From assembly GCF_003350205.1 (NCBI RefSeq), contig NZ_QLLC01000014.1, forward strand, positions 33,739 through 97,738: a stretch of DNA of 64,000 nucleotides, written 5' to 3'. Numbering within the stretch: the first letter of the stretch is position 1; each line of letters starts with the position of its first letter. This document shows positions 1 through 9,477 of this stretch, piece after piece. The position numbers and the translations under genes are program-made. The notes under the pieces are model-generated. The model made no database searches. It was not told the DNA's origin and worked only from the letters and a program-made list of their open reading frames with translations. The DNA comes from Brevundimonas bullata (GTDB lineage: Bacteria > Pseudomonadota > Alphaproteobacteria > Caulobacterales > Caulobacteraceae).

Positions 1-75
1 GAGGCGGTCTGATGAAGTTCGCCGCCCCCACCGGGGCGGGCGTCTGCTACGGGCGGCTTGGGCATGGTGTTTCCT

Positions 76-640
76 TCAGTCGGGTTTGTCTGTGATGGGC
101 TGAAATCGCGGGAGCGGGGCCAACGCCGCGAAAGGCTTCATGTCGTTCTTCCTCGTGAAACAACGACGAGGGGGATTGAGCGTTGCACCAGCAGTGCGGC
201 CGAGGCGGCGCCCGCTCCGGATTGCGCGCCGGTGGGGCGTTCCAGAGACAGACTGACGACCAAGGTCCACATGGCGCCAGGACGCGCCCAGGTAGGCCGA
301 CAGGTTTCTCTGTTCGATCTCATCCCAGTTCAGGGCAAATAGGCCGCCGCCGGTTTCGGTGAAGCCGTCCAGCGTGATGTTGCGGGCGTCCAGTCGCGCA
401 GAAGGCATCGGCCGGACGTCCTCTGGCGTAGACCGCACCGGGCAAGGTGACAGTCGAGGACAAGACCCAGATAGGCGAAAGGGTTCGGTCACGAACGGCA
501 ACGCCTTCACAGTCGCATCGCCCTGACGGCGCCAATCGACCCAGCCGGAGGTCCATAGGCCGACGAAAGCGCCAGCGCCGGTCTCTGGCTGAGCGGAGGC
601 CGCGTTCAGGCGATCATCGCTTTCCTGCCGTTGCGTAGCC
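76..640 (-). pseudogene. Degenerate autotransporter-like fragment
   Basis: I see no intact gene in bases 1-802. On the minus strand one frame stays open from about 670 down to 76 and contains a stretch (around 420-280) reading DGFTETGG followed by an alternating hydrophobic/polar segment with LSAYLGASWR. That pattern resembles beta-strands near the end of autotransporter barrels. Around 480-420 the frame turns into low-quality arginine/serine/proline sequence, while a neighbouring frame looks more protein-like, suggesting a frameshift. There is no start, signal peptide or barrel-terminal aromatic residue. This is a tentative reading of a broken gene; it could also be chance. It lies upstream of the thiol-redox operon on the opposite strand. 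Confidence 0.3.
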
Positions 641-802
641 TGGAATTCGTCTGCGGGTCCTGTTCAACAGAGCACTGTACCGCTTCACCGCAGTTTTTTG
701 ATCCGTTCCCCGAACCGGGCCATCTTCTACGACGAGCCTCTCATTTCGACATGCGGGCCTCGGCTTAAGCTCCACTTAAGCTCTCGCCGCCAGCAGTCAG
801 AG

Positions 803-2686
803 ATGAGTTTCTTGCAACGCCTATCCTTCGCCTGCCTCGCTGCCCTTGTCTTTGCGTTTCCTGCGTCAGCTCAAATTGAGACGCCGCTGTCGCCGGACGA
901 GGCCTTTGCCTTGACCGTAGCGCGAGAGGCTGACGGCGATCTGAGCTTCGTCTGGGCCATCACGCCAGGCTACTATCTGTATCGCGAACACACCGCCGCC
1001 GCCGTCGCCCAGAGCGCCGCGCCTCTGCCCCTTGATCTGGCCAAGGGCCGATCCAAGGACGATCCAGACTTCGGAGTGGTCGACATCTGGCGGGACATCG
1101 GTCGCGCCGTCATGTCTGCGGACACCTTGGCCCAGGCCGGCGCGCCGTCGTCGATCAGCATTACCTACCAAGGCTGCCTGGAAGACTCGATCTGCTATCC
1201 GCCCACAACCCGAACGGTGACCGTCCCTGCTCGCCCCCAGGCCCACATCGACAACCCTAAAGCCGACGCCGAGCCTCCCCGGGCCGCCCTTATGGCCGTC
1301 GCCCCCGACGCCTTGGTCGTTTCTCCCACTGCCAATTCCGTGATGTCTGCCGCAGCGACCGCCTCGGCTGCTCTGCCGATGAAAGCCAAGGACGACAGCT
1401 TCGTAGGACGACTGGCGCTAAAAGGCGGCGCGGCCTGGGTGTTGGCGGCCTTCTTCGGCTTCGGCGTCCTGCTGGCCTTCACCCCTTGCGTCTTGCCCAT
1501 GTACCCCATTCTGGCCGGCGTCATTGGGCGCGGCGCCGATGATCGTGGGTCACGGCGCGGTCTGGTCTTGTCGATCGCCTATGTCCTGGGTCTGTCCAGC
1601 GCCCTGGCCCTGCTGGGCCTGGCCGCCGCCTGGTCAGGCCAGAACCTGCAGATGGCCTTGCAGTCGGCGTGGGCGGTCGGCGCCGTGGCTGTCATCTTTG
1701 TCGTCCTGGCGATCTCGACCTTCGGCGCCTTCACATTGCAACTGCCTTCCGCCTGGACCAGCCGTCTGTCGCGCGACGACGGCCATGGGCGCCGCACCCT
1801 ACTGTCCGCGGCGGGATTGGGCTTCGTTTCGGCCCTGATCGTCGGCCCCTGCGTCACCGCCCCTCTGGCGGGCGCCCTGCTCTATATCGCCCAGACCGGC
1901 GACATCCTGCTCGGTGCGGCGGCCCTGTTCTTCCTGGGACTGGGCAAGGGCCTGCCTCTGATCGCGTTCGGTACGGCCGGCGCACGGTTCCTGCCCAAGG
2001 CCGGCCCGTGGATGGACCGGGTCAAGATGGTGTTCGGCTTCGTCTTTCTGGCCATGGCCTGGTGGCTGGCCAGCCGTACTCTGCCACCCGCCGCCACGCT
2101 TGCGCTCGGGGCTGCACTGGCCCTGGCTCTGGCCGCAGCGCTTGGCCTGTTCAGTCCAGCCACCACTAGGCTATCGAGCCGCTTCGGCCGCGCGGCAGGT
2201 CTGGCGGCGGCGACCTGGGGCGTCCTGCTTCTGGGCGGCCTCAGCCTAGGGGCCGTCGATCCCTGGCGTCCCCTGGCGCCCCTGACGCGCTCTTCCCCGA
2301 CAGCCGCCATCGCCGCACAGCCAGCCGCCGTCGTCGTGGATCAGCCAGGGCTGGATCGCGCCCTGGCGGCGGCCTCCGCGCGACAACGCCCGGCCCTCGT
2401 CTATTTCACCGCCGACTGGTGCGTCAGCTGCAGGGTGATGGAACGGCAGGTGTTCCAGAATCAGGACGTCGTCGCCCGCCTGGCCGAAGTCGATCTGATC
2501 CAGGTCGACCTCACCCGCAGCACGCCCGAGACCCGCGCCATGATGAAACGCTACCTCGTGGCGGGGCCGCCGACCTTGATCTTCATGTCCCGCTCCGCCA
2601 CCGAGGCGCCGGATACGCGTCTGGTCGGCGAAACCTCGGTCCAGCCTATGCTGGACGCCCTGAAACGTGCCGGAGCCGCCGCGTGA
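803..2686 (+). CDS. dsbD: DsbD/ScsB-family protein-disulfide reductase
   Basis: Inner-membrane thiol transporter that moves electrons from cytoplasmic thioredoxin to periplasmic partners. The 627-residue product has an N-terminal signal segment (MSFLQRLSF, then AFPASAQ), a periplasmic domain with a cysteine pair (GCLEDSIC, about 124-131), a central membrane domain with the two characteristic cysteines (FTPCVLPM about 228; GPCVTAP about 349), and a C-terminal thioredoxin domain with WCVSC at about 540-543. All redox cysteines expected of DsbD are present. An in-frame ATG exists at 698, but 803 is preferred because it begins the signal peptide directly. The stop overlaps the GTG of the next gene, so the three thiol genes form one operon resembling scsBCD copper-tolerance loci. 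Confidence 0.9.
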   Translation: MSFLQRLSFACLAALVFAFPASAQIETPLSPDEAFALTVAREADGDLSFVWAITPGYYLYREHTAAAVAQSAAPLPLDLAKGRSKDDPDFGVVDIWRDIGRAVMSADTLAQAGAPSSISITYQGCLEDSICYPPTTRTVTVPARPQAHIDNPKADAEPPRAALMAVAPDALVVSPTANSVMSAAATASAALPMKAKDDSFVGRLALKGGAAWVLAAFFGFGVLLAFTPCVLPMYPILAGVIGRGADDRGSRRGLVLSIAYVLGLSSALALLGLAAAWSGQNLQMALQSAWAVGAVAVIFVVLAISTFGAFTLQLPSAWTSRLSRDDGHGRRTLLSAAGLGFVSALIVGPCVTAPLAGALLYIAQTGDILLGAAALFFLGLGKGLPLIAFGTAGARFLPKAGPWMDRVKMVFGFVFLAMAWWLASRTLPPAATLALGAALALALAAALGLFSPATTRLSSRFGRAAGLAAATWGVLLLGGLSLGAVDPWRPLAPLTRSSPTAAIAAQPAAVVVDQPGLDRALAAASARQRPALVYFTADWCVSCRVMERQVFQNQDVVARLAEVDLIQVDLTRSTPETRAMMKRYLVAGPPTLIFMSRSATEAPDTRLVGETSVQPMLDALKRAGAAA

Positions 2687-3507
2687 ACACCATCGTCCTC
2701 GGCCCTCTGATCTTGTCGGGCGAACGGTTCGCCATTCTAGCGGGCGTCTTTGTTTTTCTGATCGGGACAGGTCTGCTGGCCAGCCGCGTCAGCCAGCGCT
2801 TCAACCTGTGGAGCACCGTGCTGGTCATCGGCGGTCTGGCCGCCGCAAGATTGGCCCACGTCATCGCTCACTGGGACTCTTTCAGCGACGCCCCCTTGCG
2901 CGCCTTGGCGGTATGGCAGGGCGGGTTCATCTGGCTGTGGGTCCTGCCGGTCGCCGGCCTGACGCTGTTCTTCCTTTTGCGCACCACGCAAGAACGCCTC
3001 TGGGCCGTTGCGCCGCTGTCGGCGGCGGCCTTGGTCTTCACCATGACCTATCAACTGGCGTCAGCGACTGAGCCCCTGCCGCCTCCCGCCCTGACTCTGA
3101 CCGCCGTCAACGGCCCGGCGGTCGATCTGGCGTCGTTGGATGGGCGACCGACCGTCATCAACCTGTGGGCCACCTGGTGCGCCCCCTGCCGACGAGAGAT
3201 GCCCGCTCTACTGCAAGCCGAGCGGGACCATCCCGATGTCCGCTTCCTCCTGATCAATCAGGGCGAGAGCGAAGAGGCCGTACGCGCCTTCCTTGAGCGT
3301 GAGGACCTCCGCTTCGACCACCTGCTGCTCGACCCCGCCATGGCGACCCAGCGCCATTATCGCACGGTGGGCATCCCCGTGACGCTCTTCCTTCACGTCG
3401 ACGGCCGATTGTCCCAGGCCCATACAGGCGAAATCGCGCCCGAACGGATCGCTGCGGAAATCGCGCGGCTGAACCGATCTTCTTCTCTGACGGAGTCCCA
3501 CCCATGA
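2683..3507 (+). CDS. TlpA-family thioredoxin fused to Lgt-like membrane domain
   Basis: Membrane-anchored periplasmic thioredoxin, 274 residues, starting at GTG 2683 within a GTGA overlap with the dsbD stop. The first 125 or so residues are hydrophobic (about four membrane segments) and include ARLAHVIAHWDSF then WQGGFIWLW. This resembles the conserved RxGYV...P...WxGG region of prolipoprotein diacylglyceryl transferase, but it is too short to be a complete Lgt. The C-terminal half is a TlpA/ResA-type domain with active site WCAPC at about 165-169 and a cis-proline segment (VGIPVTLF). It probably receives electrons from the adjacent DsbD. The TlpA assignment is firm; the Lgt resemblance is from pattern only. 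Confidence 0.85.
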   Translation: MNTIVLGPLILSGERFAILAGVFVFLIGTGLLASRVSQRFNLWSTVLVIGGLAAARLAHVIAHWDSFSDAPLRALAVWQGGFIWLWVLPVAGLTLFFLLRTTQERLWAVAPLSAAALVFTMTYQLASATEPLPPPALTLTAVNGPAVDLASLDGRPTVINLWATWCAPCRREMPALLQAERDHPDVRFLLINQGESEEAVRAFLEREDLRFDHLLLDPAMATQRHYRTVGIPVTLFLHVDGRLSQAHTGEIAPERIAAEIARLNRSSSLTESHP

Positions 3508-4178
3508 CGCGCCCCCTCCTGCCCGCTCTCGCCGCTGTCCTGGCGCTGGCCGGCTGCGGCCCCGCGGAAGCCAGAGACGCAAACGACCTGGCCTCGGATG
3601 CAATTGCAGCGACGTCGGGCCTGATCGGGTTCAACGATCTGATCCGCGACCCAGGCGTACCCTTCCTGGGCAGCGAGAACGCGGACGTCGTTATCGTCGG
3701 CTACGTCGATTACAACTGCGGCTACTGCAAGAAGATGCAGCCCGTGGTCGACGCCGTCATGAAGGCCGATCCCAAGGTCCGCGTCCTTTACAAGGACTGG
3801 CCCATCTTCGGCGCCGTCTCCCAGACCGCCGCCCGCACCGCATTGGCGGCCGGCTATCAGGGCAAGTACGAAGCGGTCCATAACGTCTTCATGCAGTCCC
3901 CCGGGCGCATCACCAGCGACGCCGATATCCAGCGCCTGGCCCAGCAGGCGGGCGTCGACATGACCCGCCTGGAACGCGATCTTTCAGAACATCGCACAGC
4001 GATCGACGCCGTCCTGAGCCGCAACGGGCGCGAGGCTCGGGCTCTGGCGCTGCAAGGCACCCCCGCCTTCGTCATCAACGGCCGCCTGATCCCGGGCGGC
4101 ATGCCGAAAGCCTACCTGGAAGCCGTCATCGCACGTGTCCGCACCGAACAGCCCCTTGGCGGCGGGACCACCCCATAA
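3504..4178 (+). CDS. DsbA/ScsC-family thiol oxidoreductase, lipoprotein
   Basis: Periplasmic thioredoxin-fold protein of 224 residues, last gene of the thiol operon (ATGA overlap with the preceding stop). The N-terminus is a lipoprotein signal (LALAGCG; lipidated Cys at about position 18), so it is likely membrane-tethered. The active site is CGYC at about 72-75, as in DsbG/ScsC/BdbD-type proteins, followed by KKMQP. The cis-proline loop is GTPAFVING, and it ends with a DsbA-like helical segment. With DsbD and the TlpA protein beside it, an isomerase/reductase or copper-stress role like ScsC is the best inference; oxidase function is the alternative. Confidence 0.87.
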   Translation: MTRPLLPALAAVLALAGCGPAEARDANDLASDAIAATSGLIGFNDLIRDPGVPFLGSENADVVIVGYVDYNCGYCKKMQPVVDAVMKADPKVRVLYKDWPIFGAVSQTAARTALAAGYQGKYEAVHNVFMQSPGRITSDADIQRLAQQAGVDMTRLERDLSEHRTAIDAVLSRNGREARALALQGTPAFVINGRLIPGGMPKAYLEAVIARVRTEQPLGGGTTP

Positions 4179-4229
4179 ACGACGACAGCCGCACATTCCC
4201 TCGCCCGCTGACGCAGGCCGGAAGCAACC

Positions 4230-4562
4230 TCAGCCGGGCCTGGGACTGAAGTGCTTCTCGAACTTGCCGGTTTCCTGCTCATAGTCGGCTCGGTCGGCGG
4301 GCGGTTCGCCCTTGACCGTGATGTTGGGCCATAGCCTGGCATAGTCCGTGTTGATCTTCAGCCACTTGCCGTCGGGTTCGTCTTCGCTGTCGGGCTTGAT
4401 GGCGTCAACGGGACATTCCGGCTCGCAGACGCCGCAATCAATGCAGTCGTCGGGCGAAATGACCAGAAAGTTTTCACCCTCGTAGAAGCAGTCCACGGGG
4501 CAGACTTCGACGCAGTCCATGAACTTGCATTTCACGCAGGCGTCGGTGACGAGATAGGTCAC
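4230..4562 (-). CDS. fdxA: FdxA-type 7Fe ferredoxin
   Basis: Small electron carrier of 110 residues. The N-terminal half has two cysteine clusters, [17 protein letters not shown] and [14 protein letters not shown], the arrangement that binds one [3Fe-4S] and one [4Fe-4S] cluster in Azotobacter-type FdxA. The C-terminal extension is usual for the family. It lies 26 bases downstream of cysNC on the same strand, so it is probably co-transcribed with sulfate activation genes. With fpr upstream in the same block, it is a plausible electron donor to the ferredoxin-type sulfite reductase encoded divergently; that role is inference. The 51 bases between this gene and the convergent dsbA-like gene hold nothing recognisable. 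Confidence 0.93.
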   Translation of the reverse strand: MTYLVTDACVKCKFMDCVEVCPVDCFYEGENFLVISPDDCIDCGVCEPECPVDAIKPDSEDEPDGKWLKINTDYARLWPNITVKGEPPADRADYEQETGKFEKHFSPRPG

Positions 4563-4588
4563 GAGAGAAATCCAGTCTTGGCGGCGGC

Positions 4589-6439
4589 CTAGAGCCAGCC
4601 GCGCTCTTCCAGAAGGCGACGCACCGCATCCGCCGCCAGCGACGGCGCCAGTTGCTCCGTCGCGACGGTCAAATCAGGCGCAGTCGGGATCTCATAGGGT
4701 GCGGCGACCCCGGTGAATTCAGCGATCATCCCGGCCGAAGCCCGGGCGTAGAGACCCTTCGGATCACGCGCCCGGCAGCTTTCCAGAGAGGCCTCGACAA
4801 AGACCTCGACGAAGCCCTCGTCGTCGAACAATGCCCTGACGGCGTCGCGATCCGCCTGACGCGGCGAGATCAGGGCGCAGATGGCGATGACGCCGGTGTG
4901 CGCGAACAGCCGCGCCGCCTCCCCTGTCCGCCGCACGTTCTCGGCCCGGTCGGCGTCGGAAAACCCGAGATCGCGATTGAGGCCGTGGCGCAGGTTGTCC
5001 CCGTCCAGCAGCACCGTCCGGCAACCGCGTCCATGTAGCCTCTGTTGCAGCGCCTGAGCCACGGTGGACTTGCCCGCGCCCGACAGGCCGGTCAGCCAGA
5101 CCACGCCACCACGATGGCCGCTCAGCCGTTCGTGGGCCTCGCGCGAAACGGCGGCGGGACTTTGATGGATGTGAGCCGCCTGTCCCGACACGCCTGTCAC
5201 CACCCCCGCCGCAACTGTGACGCCGGAGGCCCGGTCGATCAGCACAAAGGCGCCTTGGGTCGGGTCCTGCCGGAAGGGGTCCACTGCGGCTGGCGACGGC
5301 AGGGTCAGCCAACCATCCGCCAGTTCGTTGGGCGTCAGCGCCGCCATGGCATCGGCCAGGGTCAGGCGGGCCGGCAGGGTTCGGGCGCCCAGCTTGACCT
5401 GATAGCGACGCCCAGGATCAAACGGCTGCTCCCCCATCCACAGCAAGCGGACATCCAGGCGGTCGGACGCAGCGGGGCGGTCATCGACCGGCGCCAGGAC
5501 ATCGCCGCGCGCCACGTCCACCGCCTCGGCCAGCACCAACGTCACGGCGTCGCCGGCACGAGCGGTTGAAACCTCCCTGTCGCCTGACAGAATGCGCGCC
5601 AGCGTCGCTGTCTGACCGCCGGGGCAGACCGCCAGAACATCGCCCACCCTCACCTCGCCCGAGGCGATGGTCCCGGCATAGCCCCGGAAGTCGGCATGAG
5701 GCCGGTTCACATACTGCACCGACAGGCGGAACGACCGCGCAACGCCGGTTTCCGCGACCGGCAGGTCTTCCAGCGCCTCAATCAGGCTGGGGCCGTCGTA
5801 CCAGGGCGTGGCGGCGGACCGCGCTGTCAGGTTGTCGCCCCGTCGCGCGCTGACCGGAATCGCCGTCACCGAGCGGAAACCCAGATCGGCGACCAGTTCG
5901 GCGTAGGCGTCACGGATACGCTCAAACGCCGCTGGATCATCCGCGATCAAGTCGATCTTGTTCACCGCCAGAATGACGTGGCGAATGCCGAACAGAGCGA
6001 CGATGCGACTGTGGCGCGCCGTCTGGGCCGTAACGCCCTTGACCGCATCCACCAGCACGACCGCTGCTTCGCAGGTCGAGGCGCCGGTGGCCATGTTGCG
6101 CGTATATTGCTCATGCCCCGGCGTATCGGCGACGATGAAGCTTCGGCGCGGCGTCGACATATAACGATAGGCCACGTCGATGGTGATGCCCTGCTCGCGC
6201 TCGGCCTCCAGCCCGTCCAGCAGCAGGGCGTAGTCAAGGTTCGCCCCGTCGGTGCCGAACCGGCGCGAGTCGCGCTCCAGCGTCGCCAGCTGGTCCTCCG
6301 GCACCTGGCCCGTCTCGAACAGCAGCCGCCCGATCAGGGTGGACTTGCCGTCGTCCACGGAGCCGCAGGTCAGAAAGCGCAGCAGATCGCGTTCCGCCCG
6401 CTGGCCCTGCGGCGGGAAAGCCGTCGCGGCGCCGTCCAT
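4589..6439 (-). CDS. cysNC: CysN-CysC fusion: sulfate adenylyltransferase large subunit / APS kinase
   Basis: Bifunctional 616-residue enzyme. The N-terminal EF-Tu-like GTPase (P-loop GSVDDGKST at 26-34, then DTPGHEQY and NKIDL) drives APS formation by CysD. The C-terminal APS kinase begins with GLSGAGKST at 451-459 and keeps [10 protein letters not shown] and the ISPRQADR substrate loop, so both activities look intact. Its ATG overlaps the cysD stop (ATGA), giving tight coupling. The kinase would make PAPS, whereas the CysH in this cluster carries the double-cysteine signature of [4Fe-4S] APS reductases; PAPS may therefore feed other sulfotransfer or be an alternative substrate. NodQ of rhizobia has the same architecture. 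Confidence 0.96.
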   Translation of the reverse strand: MDGAATAFPPQGQRAERDLLRFLTCGSVDDGKSTLIGRLLFETGQVPEDQLATLERDSRRFGTDGANLDYALLLDGLEAEREQGITIDVAYRYMSTPRRSFIVADTPGHEQYTRNMATGASTCEAAVVLVDAVKGVTAQTARHSRIVALFGIRHVILAVNKIDLIADDPAAFERIRDAYAELVADLGFRSVTAIPVSARRGDNLTARSAATPWYDGPSLIEALEDLPVAETGVARSFRLSVQYVNRPHADFRGYAGTIASGEVRVGDVLAVCPGGQTATLARILSGDREVSTARAGDAVTLVLAEAVDVARGDVLAPVDDRPAASDRLDVRLLWMGEQPFDPGRRYQVKLGARTLPARLTLADAMAALTPNELADGWLTLPSPAAVDPFRQDPTQGAFVLIDRASGVTVAAGVVTGVSGQAAHIHQSPAAVSREAHERLSGHRGGVVWLTGLSGAGKSTVAQALQQRLHGRGCRTVLLDGDNLRHGLNRDLGFSDADRAENVRRTGEAARLFAHTGVIAICALISPRQADRDAVRALFDDEGFVEVFVEASLESCRARDPKGLYARASAGMIAEFTGVAAPYEIPTAPDLTVATEQLAPSLAADAVRRLLEERGWL

Positions 6440-7383
6440 CAGAAATAGCCCTCGCGCTTCTTGCGCTCCATCGAAGCGGTCTCGTCAGCGTCGATCAGCC
6501 GCCCCTGGCGCTCGGATTGCCTACTGGTGCGCAGTTCGCGGATGACAGCGTCCAGGCTGTCGGCCTCGGACTCCACCGCCGCGCTCAGTGGATAGCAGCC
6601 CAGAGATCTGAAACGGACGCGGCGCAGTTCGGGCGTCTCGCCCTCCCTCAACGGCAGCCGTTCGTCGTCCCGCACGATCAAGGCGCCGCCTCGCACCACC
6701 ACGGGGCGCAAGGCCGAAAAATACAGCGGCACGACCGGGATGCCCTCCGCCTGGGTGTATTCCCACACATCCAGCTCGGTCCAGTTCGACAGGGGGAAGA
6801 CGCGCAGGCTCTCTCCCGGTCCCAGGTTGGAATTCCACAGCCGCCACAGCTCCGGCCGCTGACGACGCGGGTCCCAGCTGTGGTCCGCGCCCCGGAACGA
6901 GAAGATGCGCTCCTTGGCCCGCGATTTCTCCTCATCGCGCCGGGCGCCGCCGATGGCGACGTCAAAGCCGTGCAGGTCCAGCGCCTGTTTCAGGGCGTCG
7001 GTCTTCATCGCCTGGGTGTGGGCCGAGGACCCCGAGGTGATCGGGCTGATGCCGCGCGCCAGGGCCTCGTGGTTGGTGTGGACCAGCAACCGCGCGCCAT
7101 AGAGGCCCGCCACATGGTCGCGATGGGTGATCATGTCCCGAAACTTCCACGTCGTATCCACGTGCAGCAGCGGGAACGGCGGCGAGCCCGGATAGAAGGC
7201 CTTGGCCGCCAGGTGCAGCAGGACGCCGGAATCCTTGCCGATCGAATACATCATGACCGGGTTGCGCGCCGTCGCCGCCACCTCGCGCAGGATCTCGATC
7301 GCCTCGGCTTCCAACTGGCGCAGATGCGGGGGCAGGACGCGACGCGCGGTGGCGTCTCTCTGCTTTTCGACGGTCGCCTGCAT
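6439..7383 (-). CDS. cysD: CysD, sulfate adenylyltransferase small subunit
   Basis: ATP-pyrophosphatase-type subunit that adenylates sulfate to APS together with CysN. The 314 residues are close to the usual 300-310. The PP-loop [12 protein letters not shown] lies near residue 47, followed by HVDTTWKF and the conserved [15 protein letters not shown] segment. The C-terminus ends in ERKKREGYF, typical of CysD. It is first of the cysD-cysNC-fdxA run; the 108 bases separating it from fpr upstream could hold its own promoter, but I see no clear consensus. Confidence 0.96.
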   Translation of the reverse strand: MQATVEKQRDATARRVLPPHLRQLEAEAIEILREVAATARNPVMMYSIGKDSGVLLHLAAKAFYPGSPPFPLLHVDTTWKFRDMITHRDHVAGLYGARLLVHTNHEALARGISPITSGSSAHTQAMKTDALKQALDLHGFDVAIGGARRDEEKSRAKERIFSFRGADHSWDPRRQRPELWRLWNSNLGPGESLRVFPLSNWTELDVWEYTQAEGIPVVPLYFSALRPVVVRGGALIVRDDERLPLREGETPELRRVRFRSLGCYPLSAAVESEADSLDAVIRELRTSRQSERQGRLIDADETASMERKKREGYF

Positions 7384-7491
7384 AGGCTGCGGTCCTCACT
7401 GGTCGTCTCTAACGAGGGATATTTGAAGCGTGGAGGGCCGGTCCGCGTCGAACGATATGATCTCGCGCCGGCCGATAGAAAAACTGCGCGG

Positions 7492-8316
7492 TCAGCCGAC
7501 GAAGGCGCGTTCCAGCACATAGTCGCCGGGTTCGGCGTTTGAGCCTTCGCTCAGCCCATGGCTTTCCAGCAGGGCCGCAACCTCGCGGATCATGGCCGTC
7601 GAACCGCACAGCATGACGCGGTCAGACGCCGGATCGAAGCGGCGCTCGAGTCCAAGATCGTCGAAGAAGGCGCCGCTGCGGATGCGGTCGGTAATCCGGC
7701 CCGGACGCTCAAACGCCTCACGCGTCACGGTCGGATAATAGGTCAGCCGCCCCTGCGCGACCTCGCCGACCAGCGGGTCGTCGAACAGCTCGGCCTGCAG
7801 AAAGTCGCGATAGGCCAGGTCCGCGACCTGACGCACCGTATGCGTGACCACCACCTGCTCGAACCGTTCATAGGTTTCAGGATCGCGCGTCACGCTCAGC
7901 CAGGGCGCCAGGCCTGTGCCGGTGCCGATCAGGAAAAGGCGACGCCCCGCCTTGAGCGCATCCAGCACCAGGGTCCCGGTCGGCTTATTGCCCAGCAAGA
8001 CCTCGTCGCCCGGCCGGATATCGACCAGACGCGACGTCAGCGGCCCGTCCTCCACGCGGATCGAGAAGAACTCCAACTCATCCGACCACGACGGGCTGGC
8101 GATGGAATAGGCCCGCAGCGTCGGCTTGCCCGCCCCGTCCAGCGACGGCAGGCCGATCATGACGAACTCGCCCGAGCGGAAACGGAAATCCTCGGGCCGG
8201 TCGATGGCGAAGCTGAACAGATGATCGGTCCAGCGCCGCACCGAGCGCACCCGCTGCGGGGTCCACGGCGCGGGCGCCGCGACATGGGCACGTTCCAGAA
8301 CTGCGACTTCGCTCAC
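7492..8316 (-). CDS. fpr: Ferredoxin-NADP(+) reductase
   Basis: FAD enzyme of 274 residues exchanging electrons between NADPH and ferredoxin/flavodoxin in the cytoplasm. FAD-binding RAYSIASPSW, pyrophosphate-binding GTGTGLAPWLS and the C-terminal YVLERAFVG with its terminal aromatic region match the bacterial Fpr class. The start is GTG at 8316, backed by a strong AGGAGG ribosome site seven bases upstream. Placed between the LysR regulator and cysD, it is likely dedicated to reducing the FdxA ferredoxin for sulfite reductase. A perfect palindrome (8396-8408) sits about 80 bases upstream and is a candidate operator. Confidence 0.94.
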   Translation of the reverse strand: MSEVAVLERAHVAAPAPWTPQRVRSVRRWTDHLFSFAIDRPEDFRFRSGEFVMIGLPSLDGAGKPTLRAYSIASPSWSDELEFFSIRVEDGPLTSRLVDIRPGDEVLLGNKPTGTLVLDALKAGRRLFLIGTGTGLAPWLSVTRDPETYERFEQVVVTHTVRQVADLAYRDFLQAELFDDPLVGEVAQGRLTYYPTVTREAFERPGRITDRIRSGAFFDDLGLERRFDPASDRVMLCGSTAMIREVAALLESHGLSEGSNAEPGDYVLERAFVG

Positions 8317-8395
8317 GACCGACCTCCTGTGTGAAGGCCTTCGACATAGGGCAGGCGGCGTCAGCGGAGGAAACGATCAATCCTGTTTTGAGCGT

Positions 8396-8408
8396 GCAGA
8401 AAATCTGC
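8396..8408. promoter_or_regulatory. Candidate operator palindrome upstream of fpr
   Basis: GCAGAAAATCTGC is a perfect 5+3+5 palindrome in the 100-base gap between lysR and fpr. Related sequences lie just upstream of the lysR start (9353-9363, GCAGAAAACCT) and upstream of the second cysK (63781-63790, CAGAAAATCT). Both LysR proteins in the window are linked to cysteine genes, so a shared regulator site is plausible. No binding data can be inferred from sequence. Confidence 0.4.
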
Positions 8409-8416
8409 GAACGATT

Positions 8417-9346
8417 TCAGAGCTGGTCCAGATTGTTATCGTAGTCGATGGCCTGCTTCTTCAGCCAGGCGACGAAGGCCTTGGTTCCCGGCGACACAGG
8501 ACGGTCCCTCGGCAGCACCACGAAATAGGCGAAGCCCAGCACCTGACTGCCGTCCGGGAAGGGCGCGACCAAACGCCCGGTGGCTAGGTCCGCCTGGGCT
8601 AGGGTCCGCTTGGCCAGGGCGACGCCGCGCCCCGCCGCCGCCGCCTCGATCAGCAGGCTGGACTGGTCAAACCGCGAGCCGCGCCGGGCGTCGGCATGGC
8701 TGGCGTGCCGGGCCTTCAGCCACATGGCCCAGTCGGGCCGTGAGGCGTCGCCGTCCTCCGACATGTCATGCAGCAAGGTATGCCGGGTCAGGTCTTCGGC
8801 GGTGCGGATCGGATGCGGCGCGGCCATCAGGGCGGGCGAGCAGACAGGGATCACCGTCTCGGTCAGCAGGCGCTCGACCACATGACCCGGATAGTCGCCG
8901 GGGCCATAGCGGATGGCCAGATCGACCTTGCCCTTGCCCACCGTCACCGGCTCCATGTCCGCCGAAATCCACACCTCGATGTCCGGGTGGGCGGCGTGGA
9001 AGTCGTCCATGCGCGGCATCAGCCATTTGGACGCAAAGGACGGCGCCACGCTGATCGCCACCGTCCGGTTCAACGGCGGCTCACGCAGAATGGCCGAGGC
9101 GTCCATCAGCCGTTCGAACCCTTCGCGCAGCAGAGGCGTCGCCGCCCGGCCCAGTTCCGTCAGCTGCAACCCGCGCGCTTCCCGCGTGAACAGCGGCCCG
9201 CCGATGATCTCTTCCAGCAGGCGGATTTGTTGGCTGACGGCCCCCGGCGTCACCGACAGCTCGGCCGCCGTCCGCGAGAAGTTGAGGTGCCGCGACGCGC
9301 TTTCAAAAGCACGCAGGGCGTTGAGGGGCAAAAGCGGTCGAATCAT
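8417..9346 (-). CDS. LysR-family regulator (GcvA-like) of the sulfur cluster
   Basis: Transcription factor of 309 residues. The N-terminal winged helix-turn-helix reads LNALRAFESASRHLNFSRTA then AAELSVTPGAVSQQIRLLEE, the GcvA-like LysR subgroup; the remainder is the periplasmic-binding-fold effector domain with ASKWLMPRMDDF. It is divergent from cysG across a 131-base gap and upstream of fpr, the standard arrangement for a LysR protein regulating flanking operons. Its effector may be a sulfur metabolite such as O-acetylserine, by analogy with CysB, but it belongs to a different LysR branch, so this is inference. A paralogue precedes a second cysK at 61782-62732. Confidence 0.92.
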   Translation of the reverse strand: MIRPLLPLNALRAFESASRHLNFSRTAAELSVTPGAVSQQIRLLEEIIGGPLFTREARGLQLTELGRAATPLLREGFERLMDASAILREPPLNRTVAISVAPSFASKWLMPRMDDFHAAHPDIEVWISADMEPVTVGKGKVDLAIRYGPGDYPGHVVERLLTETVIPVCSPALMAAPHPIRTAEDLTRHTLLHDMSEDGDASRPDWAMWLKARHASHADARRGSRFDQSSLLIEAAAAGRGVALAKRTLAQADLATGRLVAPFPDGSQVLGFAYFVVLPRDRPVSPGTKAFVAWLKKQAIDYDNNLDQL

Positions 9347-9477
9347 GCGCTTGCAGAAAACCTATCAGGGCGTCGGAGACAATCTGGTTTGTGGAAGGAT
9401 CGTGCACGACGGATGCTGAATGTCGAGCCGCCACGCAAACATGAGGGCGGAAGACAGCAGATCATGGAACAAGGCCG
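9347..9477. promoter_or_regulatory. Divergent lysR/cysG control region
   Basis: This 131-base gap must contain promoters for both lysR (minus) and the cysG operon (plus). It holds GCAGAAAACCT at 9353-9363, close to the lysR start, and a perfect 10-base palindrome TCGTGCACGA at 9400-9409. Either could be a LysR binding site. No confident -35/-10 pair is visible. Confidence 0.45.

Noticed and set aside
22..39. CCGCCCC/GGGGCGG hairpin as a terminator
   Set aside because: The stem is perfect but no T-run follows in either direction and no gene end is visible next to it.
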